From NCBI GenBank assembly GCA_002238525.1, contig MPMN01000014.1, positions 1 to 51,490 on the forward strand: DNA of 51,490 nt, written 5' to 3'. The notes beneath the pieces were generated by a model. It was not told the origin of the DNA and did not search any database. It saw only the letters and a program-made list of their open reading frames with translations. Numbering within the stretch: position 1 is the stretch's first letter; every line of letters begins with the position of its first letter. Shown here in pieces: positions 7,932-17,043 of this stretch. Origin of the DNA: Flavobacteriaceae bacterium bin25 (GTDB lineage: Bacteria > Bacteroidota > Bacteroidia > Flavobacteriales > Flavobacteriaceae). Position numbers and translations under genes: made by a program.

Positions 7932-8371
7932 TTAATTATGAAAGAGGTTGAGTTTTTGATGAATGTGTAATTTGATGTTTTAGGTTTTTGATATTTAAGC
8001 ATTCATAAAATTTTACTATACATCTATACGAACAAAAATCAATATTCCCCAATAATAAAAACTAAAAAAACTCCCTTCTCTCTTTATAGACAAGATATAT
8101 TGGCCAAATATTTTCCCGATGAACTGACTAAAATGGTTCAAGTGAGAGTGCTATATTGTGGCAGATAAATTGATAAGTGGTTGATTATCAAGACTATTAT
8201 GTCGATTTTGACAAACTTGAGATAGGGATATGACTAAAATAGTTTGCTATATAGATTAACTTCAATATCTATATCCAATCCATTGTATTTCTTAAAAGTG
8301 CCTATTTGTAGGGTGCCGTTTAATTTTTGACAAAATCATAATCAGTTAGTTGGGACTACTAACCGACGAAG

Positions 8372-9367
8372 TCATGATAGTGAGAGTATTTTATTGATCC
8401 GTTCAGCGATAATAAAAGGGGAAATTGTTCTCATTGCATTTTCATAATTGTCAGGAATTTTTTTTCCATATACAGAAGTAGGAATCCTAGGGAATTTGGT
8501 CCGATCAAGTAATATTTGATTGTCATCTGGCTGACCAAAGGGCTTAAATCCCAAATATGGATGGGTCATACCCCATATTGTGAGCACCCGTATTCCATAA
8601 TTAGTCGCTATATGTCCGTTAGCAGAATCCATACTGACCATCAAATCAAGTGTAGCGATAATCTTTACTTGTTTATCAAAAGATGAAGTTGAAGTGTCAA
8701 TAACATTGTATTTTGATGCCCATTTTTTCAACAACACGGTTTCATTAGGAGACCCAAAAAGAAATATCTCAATCACTTTAGGATCTAGAATATCTACTAT
8801 TTTTTCCATTAAATCCAATGGATATGTCTTCCCTTTATGCTGACTAAATGGAGCAATTCCTATTTTCTTTTTTCTTACTGAGGAACTAGTATTTTCTATC
8901 CAGAGTTTTTTTTCGACAATAGGTTGTTCTATGGTAATAGGAAATCCAAGTGATCTAAAGACATCAGCATATCTTTCAATTGTTGGTTTGAGTTGTCTAA
9001 AGTTTTTTTTCGGATACCTGATCAGTTTCTTTTTTTCTTTTCTTCCTTTATTTATTATTGCGATTTTCAAACGAGATGTCTTCAAAAATAATCGCAACAA
9101 TTTAGTGCGTGTCACGTTGTGACAATCGGCGATATAGTCGAATGGTTGGCGATTTAATTTTCTTGAAAATTTATATAAATCGCAAATTCCGGGGAGTTTT
9201 AAACCCTTTGAAATCGGGTAAAGTTCAATTCGATTCAAATCCTTGAAAAGGGGTTTGACAAATTCTGGAGCAATCAGTATTATGCGTACCTGGTGCTGCT
9301 TGATTAGAGATTTCAAAACCGGAACCAAGATGGCAATGTCCCCAAGGGCTGACAACCTAAAAACCAA
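8372..9367 (-). CDS. Glycosyltransferase family 9 (LPS heptosyltransferase-like)
   Basis: A 331-residue GT-B glycosyltransferase that probably adds a heptose or related sugar to a surface glycan core at the inner membrane. The N-terminus FRLSALGDIAILVPVLKSL is the family signature. The C-terminal donor-binding half shows KKIGIAPFSQHKGKTYPLD and DLMVSMDSANGHIA (acidic-Ser-x-x-GHIA, the classic heptosyltransferase motif). The start is uncertain: TTG at 9367 is used here, but family members usually have two or three residues more (K-I-L-V-F-R), and the frame is open upstream through ATA/ATT codons, overlapping the end of the DUF4254 gene. The adjacency to DUF4254 is common in Bacteroidota, suggesting a shared role in glycan assembly. 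Confidence 0.85.
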   Translation of the reverse strand: MVFRLSALGDIAILVPVLKSLIKQHQVRIILIAPEFVKPLFKDLNRIELYPISKGLKLPGICDLYKFSRKLNRQPFDYIADCHNVTRTKLLRLFLKTSRLKIAIINKGRKEKKKLIRYPKKNFRQLKPTIERYADVFRSLGFPITIEQPIVEKKLWIENTSSSVRKKKIGIAPFSQHKGKTYPLDLMEKIVDILDPKVIEIFLFGSPNETVLLKKWASKYNVIDTSTSSFDKQVKIIATLDLMVSMDSANGHIATNYGIRVLTIWGMTHPYLGFKPFGQPDDNQILLDRTKFPRIPTSVYGKKIPDNYENAMRTISPFIIAERINKILSLS

Positions 9368-9395
9368 TATGGTTGGAGTAGAGCTAGAAATTGAA

Positions 9396-10016
9396 CTATG
9401 ATTTACCTGATGAATAAAGAGCAGGGTTGAGTTTTTTGTCGTTATACATTTTCATCTGCATAAAAGGTCGAAAGATGATTTTGCCTTTTGAGATGTAGTC
9501 AAATAAATGATCGATTGCTTTCATCAATTGATGCTTTTGTTTAATCAAAATATCAAGTTTAATCCTACAATGTTCTTTGTGTTCTTCAGATGCATCTTCA
9601 CGATTAGTTTGTTCTTTCATATGATAGATTCTCAACACCAGAATTGAAAATCTATCAATAGCCCATGCTGGAGTTTCGGTATTCAAATAAGCGTTTTTCT
9701 TTGATTTGATTTCTTTAAAAACATGATAAAAATGCATATCAAGAAGTTCTACAGTATTGGTTCTCTCTTGATTTGAATGATCAATAAGGCGTTTAATTTC
9801 CATCCCTCGTTTATCTGAAATATCTGGCATTCTGATCAGATCCTCAAGATGCCATTGTACTGTATCTATCCAGCATTTATGATATAGAAGATGTGCAATG
9901 TCATCCTGTTGGTATGGATTAATCTCAACTTGCTTAACATCATCATAGATATGATAATCCTCTATGGTTTTTTTAAAAACAATCAAAGCATCTGAAGTGA
10001 AATTTTTGATGTTCAT
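9396..10016 (-). CDS. DUF4254 domain protein
   Basis: A soluble, mostly helical protein of 206 residues from ATG at 10016; eight additional residues from a TTG are possible but less likely. The signature ETPAWAIDRFSILVLRIYHM, preceded by a DLIRMPDISD segment and followed by KQKHQLMKAIDHLF, identifies DUF4254. Its biochemical function is unknown. In this phylum the family sits next to GT9 genes, as here, where the downstream gene begins at or before the stop codon. An accessory role in lipopolysaccharide or surface glycan synthesis is an inference from that context. Confidence 0.8.
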   Translation of the reverse strand: MNIKNFTSDALIVFKKTIEDYHIYDDVKQVEINPYQQDDIAHLLYHKCWIDTVQWHLEDLIRMPDISDKRGMEIKRLIDHSNQERTNTVELLDMHFYHVFKEIKSKKNAYLNTETPAWAIDRFSILVLRIYHMKEQTNREDASEEHKEHCRIKLDILIKQKHQLMKAIDHLFDYISKGKIIFRPFMQMKMYNDKKLNPALYSSGKS

Positions 10017-10130
10017 TAGCTGATAACGATAAATTGGCAACTAAATTAGGGAACGTACATTAGAATACTCTTTTTCGGCATATCGAATATTGATAATTGA
10101 TTTGTAAATTTGATTTCCATTTATATTGAT

Positions 10131-10358
10131 ATGAGAAACTTTTGGGAAAGCATTGCATATATCTTCGAAACCTATTTGTTTGTGCCTTTTGAACAATTGA
10201 GATTTTTGGAAGAATTAAATTGGACTTACTCAAATTCGATTAATTGGCTTTTTTTAATCATTGGTCTTGTGGCCATTATTTATTGGATAGGGCAATTAAA
10301 TTTGGCTAACCAAAAGGGCGAAGAAGATAAATCCATCACAGCCCATTCGTATCTATAA
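10131..10358 (+). CDS. Small membrane protein, DUF6341-like
   Basis: A 75-residue protein from ATG at 10131. An N-terminal amphipathic part (MRNFWESIAYIFETYLFVP) is followed by a probable single membrane helix (WLFLIIGLVAIIYWIGQL) and a short polar tail. The pattern fits the small Bacteroidota family DUF6341, often next to purD, which is the convergent neighbour here (six-base overlap of the 3' ends). Function unknown. It is divergent from the DUF4254 gene, and the 114-bp gap between them should contain both promoters. Confidence 0.6.
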   Translation: MRNFWESIAYIFETYLFVPFEQLRFLEELNWTYSNSINWLFLIIGLVAIIYWIGQLNLANQKGEEDKSITAHSYL

Positions 10359-11630
10359 ATCATGGCCTATGTCTCTTCGGATGTATTTTTTATTGAAGTT
10401 GATATTCTCCAATCTCTTATAGCACCTTTCAAGAGCCTGGTAATGGTTTGATCCAAATGCAGTCACTGTCAAAACTCTTCCTCCGCTTGTAATTACTTGA
10501 TTGTTCTTGCCTATTTTGGTGCCAGCATGTAAAACGATTGATGAATCAGTCAATGTATCGTCTAAACCAGTAATTTGTTCGCCAACAGTATAGTTCACAG
10601 GGTATCCGCCGGAAACGGCCATAACTGTTGTGGCAGTTTGTGGATTGATATCTAGTTGAATACTTGAAAGGGTGTTATTTGAAATCCCCAAAAATAAATC
10701 TACCAAGTCGTTATTAAGTCTGGGAATGACTACTTCGGATTCCGGGTCTCCAAACCGAACATTGTACTCCATAACCTTTGGTTGCCCATTGGTAATGATC
10801 AAGCCAATGAATAACACTCCCTTAAAGTCAAGGTTTTCATTTCTTATACCATTAATAGTAGGGATGATGATTTCTCTTTCTATTCGGTTGCTTAATTGGC
10901 GATTTACAAATGGGACTGGTGAAACAGCGCCCATTCCTCCAGTATTCAATCCCGTTCCCTTTTCACCAATTCGTTTGTAATCTTTGGCGTATGGTAAAAG
11001 AAGGTATGAATTAGCATCAATTAGCACAAAACATGACACTTCTATTCCATCAATAAATTCTTCAATAACCACGGTTTTAGAAGCCTTGCCATATTGACCA
11101 TCAAGCATTTCTTGTAATGTATTTTGGGCTTTTTTCTGATAATCTAAAATCAATACACCTTTACCTGCAGCTAAACCATCTGCTTTTAATACATAAGGTG
11201 GATACTGATTTTCTAGAAAAGCAAGTCCTTGTTCGAAAGTTTCTTTGGTTACACTGATGTATTCTGCAGTTGGAATCTTATGCCTTTTCATAAATGATTT
11301 AGAAAAAGCTTTGCTACCTTCAAGCATAGATCCTTTTTTGGTAGGGCCAATGATGATCGTATTTTTAAGTTGTTGATCTTGAATAAAGTAATCAACAATT
11401 CCTTCAACCAATGGCGTTTCGGGACCGACAACAACTAAATCAATACCATGTTTTAAAACTTCTAGTTTTATGGAATCAAAGTCAAGTGGATTTCCAGCAA
11501 TACACTTTCCTAGTTTAGATATCCCTGCATTTCCAGGCAGTGCAAAAATACTCCGCACCTTAGGGCTTTTGGATAATTTCCATGCAAGTACGTGTTCCCT
11601 AGCACCTCCGCCTATGATGAGTACATTCAT
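10353..11630 (-). CDS. purD: Phosphoribosylamine-glycine ligase (GARS)
   Basis: This enzyme joins glycine to phosphoribosylamine with ATP to form GAR, the second step of de novo purine synthesis, in the cytoplasm. The 425-residue length is normal. Visible family marks are the N-terminal MNVLIIGGGAREHVLAWKL, GPETPLVEGIVD, the ATP-grasp segment YVLKADGLAAGKGVLI, the KRIGEKGTGLNTGGMGAVSP motif and the metal-binding MEYNVRFGDPE. It is a single gene facing the DUF6341-like gene tail to tail. A TAGATTTG box at 11644-11651 (minus strand), just ahead of the ATG, fits the Bacteroidota -7 element TAnnTTTG, so the leader may be very short. Confidence 0.97.
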   Translation of the reverse strand: MNVLIIGGGAREHVLAWKLSKSPKVRSIFALPGNAGISKLGKCIAGNPLDFDSIKLEVLKHGIDLVVVGPETPLVEGIVDYFIQDQQLKNTIIIGPTKKGSMLEGSKAFSKSFMKRHKIPTAEYISVTKETFEQGLAFLENQYPPYVLKADGLAAGKGVLILDYQKKAQNTLQEMLDGQYGKASKTVVIEEFIDGIEVSCFVLIDANSYLLLPYAKDYKRIGEKGTGLNTGGMGAVSPVPFVNRQLSNRIEREIIIPTINGIRNENLDFKGVLFIGLIITNGQPKVMEYNVRFGDPESEVVIPRLNNDLVDLFLGISNNTLSSIQLDINPQTATTVMAVSGGYPVNYTVGEQITGLDDTLTDSSIVLHAGTKIGKNNQVITSGGRVLTVTAFGSNHYQALERCYKRLENINFNKKYIRRDIGHDL

Positions 11631-11928
11631 TTTATTTTTATTGCAAATCTATATTGATTTTATATCGAATAGAACAAACCCTTGTGAAGTTAACAAAATT
11701 AATTCAGATGGGATTACTTAGTTTCCATATCATTGTTTTTTTGCTTATATAGTGTGAATTTAAAACATATGGTATAGTCAATCCGCTATCGCGACATTGA
11801 TTCCCCTCTGACAACTAGTTGCCAGAGGGTATGAAAAAGAGGTTAATTTGGTGTTTTAATCAAATATCAAAATGAAAAACACAGTAGATTAACCAAAAAA
11901 CAAAGAAGCTAAATGTAGATCAATCTGC
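11631..11928. other. Gap with a nested palindrome
   Basis: CCCTCTG (11804-11810) pairs with CAGAGGG (11823-11829), and the loop contains the palindrome CAACTAGTTG. It lies 100 bp past the stop of the polysaccharide pyruvyl transferase gene on the minus strand. No T-run follows on that strand, so it is a weak terminator candidate. The purD promoter box lies at the low-coordinate end. Confidence 0.5.
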
Positions 11929-12864
11929 TCAATCCATAAAAAGAGAAATAGTTTTTTTGAGGGGATTGATAAGGGGGAAATGATCTGATTTGCACATTAT
12001 AGAATTGAGGTTTAAATGTTTCATCTCCTTTGTTGAACAAGTTGTAAAAAAAGGAGATAAGCCACTAAGCCGACTTTTATGGTTGATATGGTTTAGCCCA
12101 TCATTTAGAAATAATACTGGAATGTTCATTGCAGTTGCTGGGAGTGCAGTATGGATTCTTGAAGTTATGATTAACTGGGCTGAAGCTATTTTATGCAAAT
12201 ATTGCGTGGCGATATTTTTGGGATCTTCGTTTTTAAGATTCGCAAGTTCTATTGTTTGAGAAATGTAAGTAACTGATTTATCCAATGTGGATAAAGCCTT
12301 ATTAAGTCTTTTTACGGCTTTTTTGTATTTCCAAAATTTTATCGGGAATTTTAAAAGTTGTGAAAAAAAATTAATCAGATTATTGCAGTTTTCAATACTG
12401 GGCTTTAGTCTATCTAAAGCACTAGCTACAAGGACTCCCGAACCTTGGCTTGATTCTTTGATATCAAAAAAAGATTTTTGATAACATAAAGTTAAACATC
12501 CTGAAAAATAGGTCTTTATCCCATAATCCTTCAACAGATTTTGAGTATATAAGTCCCTACAACCGATGGGTTCATGGTTTTTTAAATAGGCAATTGATTT
12601 TGGACTTGTCAGTTCTTTTTTAGCAGTTGGATTAATGTGAAATGATATAAATAGTGGAAAGATAGCTTCCGAGGGAGGCCAGTGTTTTGGGTTTTCCAAA
12701 AACCATCCATTACAGATCAATTTAACTTTCGGACCGCAATATGCATGCAATTGTTCTCGATCAAGTTCCTGAAATTTTTTATTCCAAATGAACTCAATTA
12801 CTAGCGACTGAATCCAATCTCCTAAATTCTTTGAACTAGGGTATCCAATTATCGCGGTTTTCAA
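11929..12864 (-). CDS. Polysaccharide pyruvyl transferase family protein
   Basis: A 311-residue protein of the CsaB/WcaK-type pyruvyl transferase superfamily, which adds ketal-linked pyruvate (or a related group) to surface sugars. The N-terminal IIGYPSSKNLGDWIQSL matches the 'G..N.GD..q' motif. The C-terminal AQLIITSRIHTALPATAMNIPVLFL matches the conserved SRxHxxxxA motif for nucleotide or phosphoenolpyruvate binding. It overlaps the upstream glycosyltransferase by four bases (ATGA), so the two are translationally coupled. The acceptor sugar is unknown. Confidence 0.8.
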   Translation of the reverse strand: MKTAIIGYPSSKNLGDWIQSLVIEFIWNKKFQELDREQLHAYCGPKVKLICNGWFLENPKHWPPSEAIFPLFISFHINPTAKKELTSPKSIAYLKNHEPIGCRDLYTQNLLKDYGIKTYFSGCLTLCYQKSFFDIKESSQGSGVLVASALDRLKPSIENCNNLINFFSQLLKFPIKFWKYKKAVKRLNKALSTLDKSVTYISQTIELANLKNEDPKNIATQYLHKIASAQLIITSRIHTALPATAMNIPVLFLNDGLNHINHKSRLSGLSPFFTTCSTKEMKHLNLNSIMCKSDHFPLINPLKKTISLFMD

Positions 12865-13919
12865 TTGTTTGGAGATAAAAAAGATTCGAATTTCATCATC
12901 CTATTTTTTATCGAAAAATTATTGATAATTCTCTGACGTGCCTTTTCACCTAGAGTCGAATCTGCATTTGTAATAAATTCCGCCACTGAATCTAGATTTT
13001 TTGGATCTTCAATCAAATGACCTGTATTGCCTATGATATCTGGGATTCCAAAAACAGCACGACCTATTGGAATACAGCCGCAAAGCATGGCTTCACATAA
13101 GACATTAGGAAGTCCCTCAATCATAGATCCTTGAAAATAAAATTTACTTTCTTGATAAATGGACAATAATTCTTGATGTTTAATAGGTGGGTAATGGAAC
13201 AAGTTTTGGATATCTGAAAACCGATGCTTCGAAGCCAATTCCGCGCTGATTCCGATGATTTTAAAATTCATATGAGGAATTAGCTTGGCTAATGCAACAA
13301 AAAGCCCTATTCCCTTGATCAAATATGTTCTTTCATCTAATATATAACCGACTGTGAGTACAGAGTTGGGATTTTTATTTTTTACATAAGTCCAAAATTC
13401 TGGACTGTATCCCGAAGGCACTTCATATATTGGGGTTTTGAGATTGGGCATAAAATGTTGAATACCTGATTGCGTGCCATTTTGAATACTTGATCTTGTA
13501 CACCCCAGATGTAAACTTTTGTGAACTACCCATATCTGGGTTGCATAGGAATAATTCAATCTGCCAAGATAAAAGCGTAGATTAGGATTCAAAAATAAAC
13601 CATGCCGGATATCCTTGTTTGCTATGGCATCAAAACCGCCGACTAAAATCAATCTTGGAATCTTGGCAATTTTAGCCAAAACAAATGGCAAAAATGTGTG
13701 GTAATCATTAAACCAACTAATTATTGCCCTTGTTGATCTAATCTCGAAAAGCACCAAGAAAAACTCACGGAATCTAAACCAGAGGAATAAAAAAATACTC
13801 TTTTTTGGAGGTGATGAAATCACAATTAGATGAACCCCCATTTTTTTTAACATCAACACATCCTTTTCGATAAAAGGTCTTGGCTTGCTGAAAATGAGGA
13901 TAACTTTATTCTTATTCAA
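12861..13919 (-). CDS. Glycosyltransferase, GT4-like
   Basis: A 352-residue GT-B glycosyltransferase. The C-terminal donor-binding region is clear: QGSMIEGLPNVLCEAMLCG followed by CIPIGRAVFGIPDII, with the acidic residue of the E-x7-E motif. The N-terminal half has alternating strand and helix segments (VILIFSKPRPF, LIVISSPP). It overlaps the GH3-like gene upstream by four bases and the pyruvyl transferase gene downstream by four bases, so the three genes form a tight minus-strand operon. Probably part of surface polysaccharide assembly. The substrate cannot be read from sequence. Confidence 0.85.
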   Translation of the reverse strand: MNKNKVILIFSKPRPFIEKDVLMLKKMGVHLIVISSPPKKSIFLFLWFRFREFFLVLFEIRSTRAIISWFNDYHTFLPFVLAKIAKIPRLILVGGFDAIANKDIRHGLFLNPNLRFYLGRLNYSYATQIWVVHKSLHLGCTRSSIQNGTQSGIQHFMPNLKTPIYEVPSGYSPEFWTYVKNKNPNSVLTVGYILDERTYLIKGIGLFVALAKLIPHMNFKIIGISAELASKHRFSDIQNLFHYPPIKHQELLSIYQESKFYFQGSMIEGLPNVLCEAMLCGCIPIGRAVFGIPDIIGNTGHLIEDPKNLDSVAEFITNADSTLGEKARQRIINNFSIKNRMMKFESFLSPNN

Positions 13920-15424
13920 ATCTCTGGTTTGGTTTTCAAATAGGGTTGAAGTCCATTGACGACTTTTCTGTTGTTTGACAATCGAGGAACTTTATTTTGT
14001 CCACCCAGCTTTCCGATATCACGCATATAGCTATTAAATCCACCCGGTTTGACTTGTTTAATTTTTAGAGGACGTATGATTTTCCCAACTACCAAATCCT
14101 GATAATAAAGATTCTTAAATTGAAGTGCATCATCAATAAGAAGTTCAAATTCACCTATATTTTTTGGTATAGTCTGAAATTCTATATACCATTCATGTAG
14201 AGGAAGCCCCGAGGTTGGATTTACTTGGGGAGCGACAGTAAATTCATTGACTTGGACTGACTCTCCAATTTTCTCGCTTGCTTTTTTTAGTGCATATTCC
14301 ACTTCTGAACCGATGACGTGCTCGCCAAAAGCGGAAATAAAGTGTTTTACCCTCCCGGTGACAAGTATTCTGTAGGGTAAGATTGAGGTAAATCGAACTG
14401 TATCTCCAATATCGTATGCCCAAAGTCCTGCATTGGTTGTTAGCAATAGCACATAATCAACATTTAATTCAACATCTTTTAGGGAGATTCTTTCTGGCTT
14501 TGGTTGATTTACATCTTTCAATTTGATGAACTCATAAAATATCCCGCCATTTACTAAAAGCAGCAAATCTTTTTTATCAAGCTGATCTTGGTAGGCAATA
14601 AAGCCTTCTGAAGCTGGGTATGTTTCGATAGAATCTATTTTCTTACCTATTAATGTTTCAAATGTTTGTCTATATGGCTCATAATTTACTCCACCATAAA
14701 TAAAGAGTGAAAAATCAGAAAAATGATCTCCAACCGGAGTATTTACTTTTTCTATGATTTTTTCAAAATACATTTTTACCCAAGGTGGTATTCCAGCGAT
14801 GATAGACATTTTTTTATGGAGGGTTTCATCAACAATGCGATCCACTTTTTTCTCCCAATCTTCAATACAGTTTGTCTCCCAACTAGGCATCCTATTTTTT
14901 TGGAGATACTTAGGTACATGGTGAGCCACGATACCAGATAACCTGCCGATTGCAACACCATTTTGAAAATCTAGTTTTGGACTTCCTTGCAAAAAAATTT
15001 GTTTGCCAAGAACAAAATCAGTTTTTCCTGTTTGGTAGATGTAATTGAGTATAGCATCTCTGGCAGCAATTATATAATAGGGTAGAGACTCTTTGGTTAT
15101 GGGGATATATTTAATGCCTGAAGTTGTCCCTGAGGTTTTCGATAAGTATTTTGGTTGACCAGGCCAAAGCACATTTTTATGACCTTTAAGGATTAAATCG
15201 ATATAGGGTTTAAGGTCTTCATAAGTTGCGATATCAACTGCTTTTTTGTAGTCTTGATATGAATTGATTTGGTCAAATTTGCGGTCTTTTCCAAACTTGG
15301 TTTTTCGACCTTTTTTGATCAGCAAATTGAATGTAGTTCGTTGCGCATCAATTGGATTTTCGATCCAAATCTTGTTTTTCCTGATGGTACGATTAGCAAA
15401 TGCTTTTACAATAAAACGTTTCAA
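13916..15424 (-). CDS. GH3-like acyl-adenylating protein
   Basis: A 502-residue member of the GH3 (auxin-responsive promoter family) branch of adenylate-forming enzymes, which activate a carboxylate with ATP and often transfer it to an amine. The ATP-binding P-loop-like motif LSKTSGTTSGIKYIPIT is intact. A middle motif (SIETYPASEGFIAYQD) and the C-terminal YRILVTGRVKHFISAFGEHV, which contains the hinge and acidic residue, are also visible. Plant GH3 enzymes conjugate amino acids to hormones; bacterial substrates are unknown. Common in Bacteroidota, often near M23 peptidases, as here. It heads an operon with a GT4 and a pyruvyl transferase, so acylation of a glycan or lipid precursor is a reasonable guess only. 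Confidence 0.88.
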   Translation of the reverse strand: MKRFIVKAFANRTIRKNKIWIENPIDAQRTTFNLLIKKGRKTKFGKDRKFDQINSYQDYKKAVDIATYEDLKPYIDLILKGHKNVLWPGQPKYLSKTSGTTSGIKYIPITKESLPYYIIAARDAILNYIYQTGKTDFVLGKQIFLQGSPKLDFQNGVAIGRLSGIVAHHVPKYLQKNRMPSWETNCIEDWEKKVDRIVDETLHKKMSIIAGIPPWVKMYFEKIIEKVNTPVGDHFSDFSLFIYGGVNYEPYRQTFETLIGKKIDSIETYPASEGFIAYQDQLDKKDLLLLVNGGIFYEFIKLKDVNQPKPERISLKDVELNVDYVLLLTTNAGLWAYDIGDTVRFTSILPYRILVTGRVKHFISAFGEHVIGSEVEYALKKASEKIGESVQVNEFTVAPQVNPTSGLPLHEWYIEFQTIPKNIGEFELLIDDALQFKNLYYQDLVVGKIIRPLKIKQVKPGGFNSYMRDIGKLGGQNKVPRLSNNRKVVNGLQPYLKTKPEI

Positions 15425-15482
15425 ACTAAAAGTATTGCGTATCTATAAGTTTCGATTATTCTCCCAATTTACAGTCAAGGGT

Positions 15483-16316
15483 TTAAAAAGTGAAATAGTA
15501 CAACGGATCGACCGGTTGGTTATTAATCCACATTTCAAAGTGTAAATGTGGTCCGGTAGATAATTCTCCTGTATCACCTCCAAAAGCGATTATTTCTCCT
15601 CCTTTAACAGTCTCTCCTTGTTTTTTTTTAAGGGCCGAATTGTGTTTGTATACTGTGAGAAGGTTTTCAGAGTGTTTGATCATAATGACAAATCCAGTTT
15701 CTAATGTATACTCTGACAAAACCACAACTCCATCAGCAACTGTAACAATAGGACTGTCTTTGGTAGCAGCGATATCAACTCCGAAATGATTTTCATTCGG
15801 ATCAAATTTATCAGTGATTGCACCTCGGATTGGTGGGACTAAATTACCCTCAATGTCAAGATTGTATTCGTTGTTAATCAGTTGAATGTTTGTTTTTATG
15901 GGATATCCATCAATTAATCTAGAATTTAATTCCTCTGGGTCTAGTTTTGAGGAAGAGACCTTTTTTGGTATCAAGTCTAGGTTTTTTTCTTCGGGAAGAT
16001 TTTGAAATAGTAGATTTCCGGAAAAAGTCGCTTCAATTTTATTTAGGTATTGAATAGTTTGGGTATGTATTTGTGTGATAGAATCAATTTTCCCCTGCCA
16101 ACTTTCTAATATTGAGGTAATTCCATTTCCATCAAATTTATCAAGTTGACGACTCATAAATACAAACTCAATGGATATTCCAACCAAAACAGCAATCGTA
16201 AAAATGAGGGCAGATCTGATGTATTTGAATCTTCTTTTGAGCTTATCTAGCGGAAATTTTAGTTGCTCAAATAAATTAATTCGATCGGGACTATAAAGAG
16301 GACTATCCTTAGTCAT
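15483..16316 (-). CDS. M23-family metallopeptidase (LytM domain), membrane-anchored
   Basis: A 277-residue protein with a cytoplasmic N-terminus, one membrane helix (SALIFTIAVLVGISIEFVFM, about residues 36-55), a periplasmic helical linker and a C-terminal M23 domain. The zinc ligands are visible: HFGVDIA (HxxxD) and GPHLHFEMW (HxH). It may cleave peptidoglycan cross-links or act as a regulatory endopeptidase. It lies 58 bp upstream of the GH3-like gene in the same direction. A TATCTTTG box at 16351-16358 (minus strand) fits the -7 element TAnnTTTG. Confidence 0.9.
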   Translation of the reverse strand: MTKDSPLYSPDRINLFEQLKFPLDKLKRRFKYIRSALIFTIAVLVGISIEFVFMSRQLDKFDGNGITSILESWQGKIDSITQIHTQTIQYLNKIEATFSGNLLFQNLPEEKNLDLIPKKVSSSKLDPEELNSRLIDGYPIKTNIQLINNEYNLDIEGNLVPPIRGAITDKFDPNENHFGVDIAATKDSPIVTVADGVVVLSEYTLETGFVIMIKHSENLLTVYKHNSALKKKQGETVKGGEIIAFGGDTGELSTGPHLHFEMWINNQPVDPLYYFTF

Positions 16317-16350
16317 TTTCTTGGTGATTTTGCTATGGTTGTCACTATAG

Positions 16351-16358
16351 CAAAGATA
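16351..16358 (-). promoter_or_regulatory. Candidate -7 box for the M23/GH3 operon
   Basis: The minus strand reads TATCTTTG, matching the Bacteroidota TAnnTTTG consensus, 34 bp before the ATG. A TTTG -33 box at the usual spacing is not evident. Confidence 0.35.
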
Positions 16359-16645
16359 CTAAAGGTGGTTTTAAAGGGAATTTCATCAGAGTATGTACCA
16401 GTGAACTTTCTTCCTAGAATAATCTTATCAATTGATTACACTTGGTTGGACTTTATTTAAAAATATCACACATCAAAATAGGGGAATAAGATGAAAAAAA
16501 CTAAATCTATTCGCACCTTTTTTGTTTTACGGGGTTTTAGTGAGACAAAGTAACTGCAGATTTTTCAGTGTGCGAGAATTTTCATTTTTTTGATTCATCA
16601 GATGGGCAAGTAATTGATAGAAGCAAACTATATTTGCCCTCATCA

Positions 16646-16719
16646 GGTCTGGTAGTTCAGTTGGTTAGAATACATGCCTGTCACGCATGGGGTCGCGGGT
16701 TCGAGTCCCGTCCAGACCG
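16646..16719 (+). tRNA. tRNA-Asp (GTC)
   Basis: A full cloverleaf is seen. The acceptor GGTCTGG (16646-16652) pairs with CCAGACC (16712-16718), with G as discriminator. The D-arm is GTTCAGTTGGTTAGAAT, the anticodon arm is CATGC-CTGTCAC-GCATG with anticodon GTC, and the T-arm is GCGGG-TTCGAGT-CCCGT. CCA is not encoded. Confidence 0.97.
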
Positions 16720-16720
16720 C

Positions 16721-16748
16721 AAAAGCTCGCTTTATGTGGGCTTTTTTT
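16721..16748 (+). terminator. Intrinsic terminator of tRNA-Asp
   Basis: AAAAGCTC pairs with GGGCTTTT (one G-T pair) around a 9-nt loop. The 3' arm runs into TTTTTTT, directly after the tRNA. Confidence 0.7.
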
Positions 16749-17007
16749 ATGCCTTAAAATCAATGAAAAGCCAATATAACCAATGCTTTAAGGGGTTTTG
16801 CTAATCTCCAATAAGAAAAATAAGATTAAGAAAGGGTAAGATAAACCAATACAATTGTACCTCCTTTTATACCTCTTTACTATAGTTGCTTTTATTTAAA
16901 GATAAAGATTAGTGAAACTAAATTTTTACTTACAAGGGAAGAACCCTAAAATAAAGCCTGTAATTGTATTATACAGAAGAAAAGACACTTTAGTAAAGGT
17001 CAATGGG

Positions 17008-17043
17008 ACAGTGTGCCAAAATCTGTGTAAATAGGTAGAAGTG
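17008..17043. repeat. IS256-like terminal sequence, solo copy 2
   Basis: ACAGTGTGCCAAAATCTGTG continuing through TAAATAGGTAGAAGTG is the inverted counterpart of 3891-3926 (32 of 36 identical). It lies in the 640-bp gap between tRNA-Asp and the toxin-antitoxin remnant. No transposase is present. The rest of that gap (16749-17337) shows nothing else recognisable. Confidence 0.5.

Larger units (their letters stand above)
7652..8371. other. AT-rich gap holding two copies of the 24-bp motif
   Basis: No protein-like frame is seen here. The stretch carries minus-oriented copies of the 24-bp motif at 7729-7752 and 7908-7931, with unrelated flanks. The short GACGAAGTC hairpin at 8365-8373 overlaps the end of the following minus-strand gene. 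Confidence 0.55.

Noticed and set aside
10110-10130. Earlier TTG start for the DUF6341-like gene
   Set aside because: The ATG at 10131 gives the expected family N-terminus; the added seven residues have no support.
11804-11829. Riboswitch ahead of purD
   Set aside because: The hairpin is small, lies 175 bp away, shows no purine-riboswitch core, and is nearer the end of the neighbouring gene.
16568-16804. 78-codon frame over tRNA-Asp
   Set aside because: It is simply the translation of the tRNA and its surroundings.
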